Shown here: positions 63,601 to 64,000 of the stretch, in pieces | How the letters are laid out: every line of letters starts with the position of its first letter | How positions within the stretch are numbered: position 1 is the stretch's first letter | NCBI RefSeq assembly: GCF_003841465.1 | Contig: NZ_REFZ01000008.1 | Location: 62,001 to 126,000 of the forward strand | Direction of reading: 5' to 3' | Length of the DNA stretch: 64,000 nt | Source of the DNA: Natrarchaeobius oligotrophus | GTDB lineage: Archaea; Halobacteriota; Halobacteria; Halobacteriales; Natrialbaceae | Program-made: the position numbers and the translations under genes | The notes under the pieces: model-generated | Databases searched by the model: none | Told to the model about the DNA's origin: nothing | The model's input: only the letters and a program-made list of their open reading frames with translations

Positions 63601-64000
63601 CGTCGACGACGAGCGCGCCGTTGTCGCGGCTGCGCGTCTCGGCGTCCGATGCCGCGATCGCGATCCGGGCCAGGTAGGCGTCGTGGCCGTCGTCTCTGGG
63701 CGGCTCGAACCGCGAGAGAACCGATTCGATCTCGTCGTCGCCGGGCGGATCGACCGACGAGATCGGCGCAGTATCGAGGTGGTCGCGAAGCGTTCGGATC
63801 GTCGGCGACGGATCGGTCTCGATCGATCCGCTCGCCTCGAGTTCGTCGACCATCCGCTCGAGTTCGTCGACGGCCGTGAAGACGTCGTCCATCACGTCGG
63901 CCGTGACCGCGAGATCGCCCGCCCGAACCGCGTCGAGTAGGTCTTCGATCGCGTGTGCGAGGTCGCTCGCCGACTCGAGGCCCGCCGCACCGCAGTTGCC
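60632..64000 (-). CDS. cheA: Chemotaxis histidine kinase CheA (N-terminus beyond window)
   Basis: 1122 residues are visible; the frame is open to the window edge. The first residues (GNCGAAGLESASDLAHAIEDLLDAVRAGDL) belong to the HPt (P1) domain; the phospho-His HxxKGN lies just outside. About residues 213-733 are an extremely acidic Asp/Glu/Ser-rich region. Then come P3 dimerisation (SVRVDVDQIDDLVTLVEGLVTSRVRLR), the P4 ATPase with HLVRNAVDHGIE (N box), VADDGSGLD and GRGVGMDVVRRT, and the P5 CheW-like domain ending KVINIIDVTTL. It phosphorylates CheY and CheB in response to transducers. It starts the che transcript seen here, 40 bases ahead of cheC. Confidence 0.95.
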   Translation of the reverse strand, partial: GNCGAAGLESASDLAHAIEDLLDAVRAGDLAVTADVMDDVFTAVDELERMVDELEASGSIETDPSPTIRTLRDHLDTAPISSVDPPGDDEIESVLSRFEPPRDDGHDAYLARIAIAASDAETRSRDNGALVVDALIDAFDLIGTVPARGRIEDGSYGGRFDAVFGCAVGEAAITSGLESVEEVADFEIVAVTDRLTSIAADAGPTPSVETGRLDDDVSGATISSDEAKSLGVDDLLSEFDEFDDLDEKVKEVEADDDLDVFDEMGDAGSFDDLFADAEDSSSDVAPEESVATDAEDDEVEDAEAVFAELKAEVDTVGFDELQEELEELEFDEFDDEEEVSMDELLGDDFADDDSEAELEESVENVGSGAEFEEDVEVDAASDDDAGSGDDATADDPVSDDELDEFLLGSSDDGGDVGETTAEADSEPAADVAGSVGAKANASVDAESGEADDAESDEIDDVESTTGADESTSEADESVTDRDLETAAESEWKSVVDSESSIESDEPVDDVESADGERDQFDDSDEEAEDAEDATGELEDADEQRFQEFDESATPDSEASSTDEFGGFASADSSSAEFEGAFSDADGAFDASVEDSDIAFDDDETTVSPIDDADDGFDAEDGQESAFEPTSEPDFGGFDDADDASEVDGSADADVDPLDLVDDADDSFEETFGEDAFDDAEFGVGIDDRFDEVGADSSSRADVEDESAHSGDDVTRVVEEPELEIPDVTVPEPSDRPTSEDDADGLQSVRVDVDQIDDLVTLVEGLVTSRVRLRHEVESNRDFEAIEAELEDLDDLTTELQETVMDVRLIPLETVANRLPRIVRDIARDQDKDVAFELTGGDVELDRSILDRLRDPLIHLVRNAVDHGIEPPEKRKSVDKPPEGQVEVAATRSRDRVTITVADDGSGLDPDRLRSEAVDAGVLDEEDAADLSDDEAARLIFEPGLSTATEVTDVSGRGVGMDVVRRTIEEMGGSVSIDGEPGEGTTVTMTLPVSIAIDDVLFVQCGTEEFGIPTEAVHDVDVASSIEIVDGERVISDGERTYPVVRLEEALDVPEPASNGDGGVVVRIRDSVRPVALQCDNVEGQQEVVVKPFEGFMGGIPGLSGATVRGRGKVINIIDVTTL

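Overview
This is chromosomal DNA of a halophilic archaeon (class Halobacteria). The sequence is GC-rich, and its proteins are strongly acidic (Asp/Glu-rich). Several genes have A/T-rich TATA-like boxes about 25-35 bases before the start codon. The gene families are typical of haloarchaea: Bat/HTH-10 regulators, HalOD1 response regulator, CheC-type phosphatases, RimK-RimB fusion, Tat-exported proteins, a PilB/PilC pilus locus and an XapX protein. The species cannot be fixed from this window; a member of Natrialbales is only a guess.

Layout. 1-8.5 kb: 3'-truncated hydantoinase-type subunit, NDH-2-like FAD oxidoreductase, FEN1, a PQQ-type beta-propeller membrane protein, a GNAT acetyltransferase and small membrane or hypothetical proteins. 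8.5-17.9 kb: an acetate-utilisation block. acs, a DUF4212 small subunit, an SSS symporter and a universal stress protein run in one direction. Upstream lie a Bat-like sensor-regulator and a second acs paralogue. Three 22-bp repeats carrying perfect 10-bp palindromes sit just upstream of the first acs. 18-25.7 kb: CbiE, an alpha/beta hydrolase, a MaoC dehydratase, a Cys-rich HTH-10 regulator beside a Zn/Cd-type P-type ATPase, a YdjM-like membrane protein and a frameshifted DNA glycosylase. 26-36 kb: a secreted acidic protein, katG, the overlapping proC-proB-proA operon, a RimK-RimB fusion and a flippase.

36.5-46.4 kb: a response regulator, a GNAT with zinc ribbon, an AstE-like deacylase, the sdhCDBA operon (complex II), XapX, a small winged-helix protein, an HD-domain protein, a peroxiredoxin, tatA and tRNA-Arg(CCT). 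tRNA T-arm copies lie just downstream of the tRNA. 47.1-56.0 kb: a seven-gene type IV pilus-like operon: a large ATPase with an acidic tail, a TadC/PilC membrane protein and five membrane-anchored pilin-like proteins. 56-64 kb: an HsdR-N-like protein and a chemotaxis operon read leftwards, cheA (5' end beyond the window), cheC, double cheC, cheD, cheR.

The most interesting items are the palindromic repeat array at acs, the RimK-RimB fusion with a nearby AstE-like hydrolase, the five-pilin-like secretion/pilus operon next to the Che genes, and the Cys-rich regulator/metal ATPase pair. Other notable items are the propeller-membrane-HhH protein, the tRNA-derived repeats, and two apparently broken genes (DNA glycosylase and a zinc ribbon). 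No CRISPR array, rRNA or intact insertion sequence was seen.
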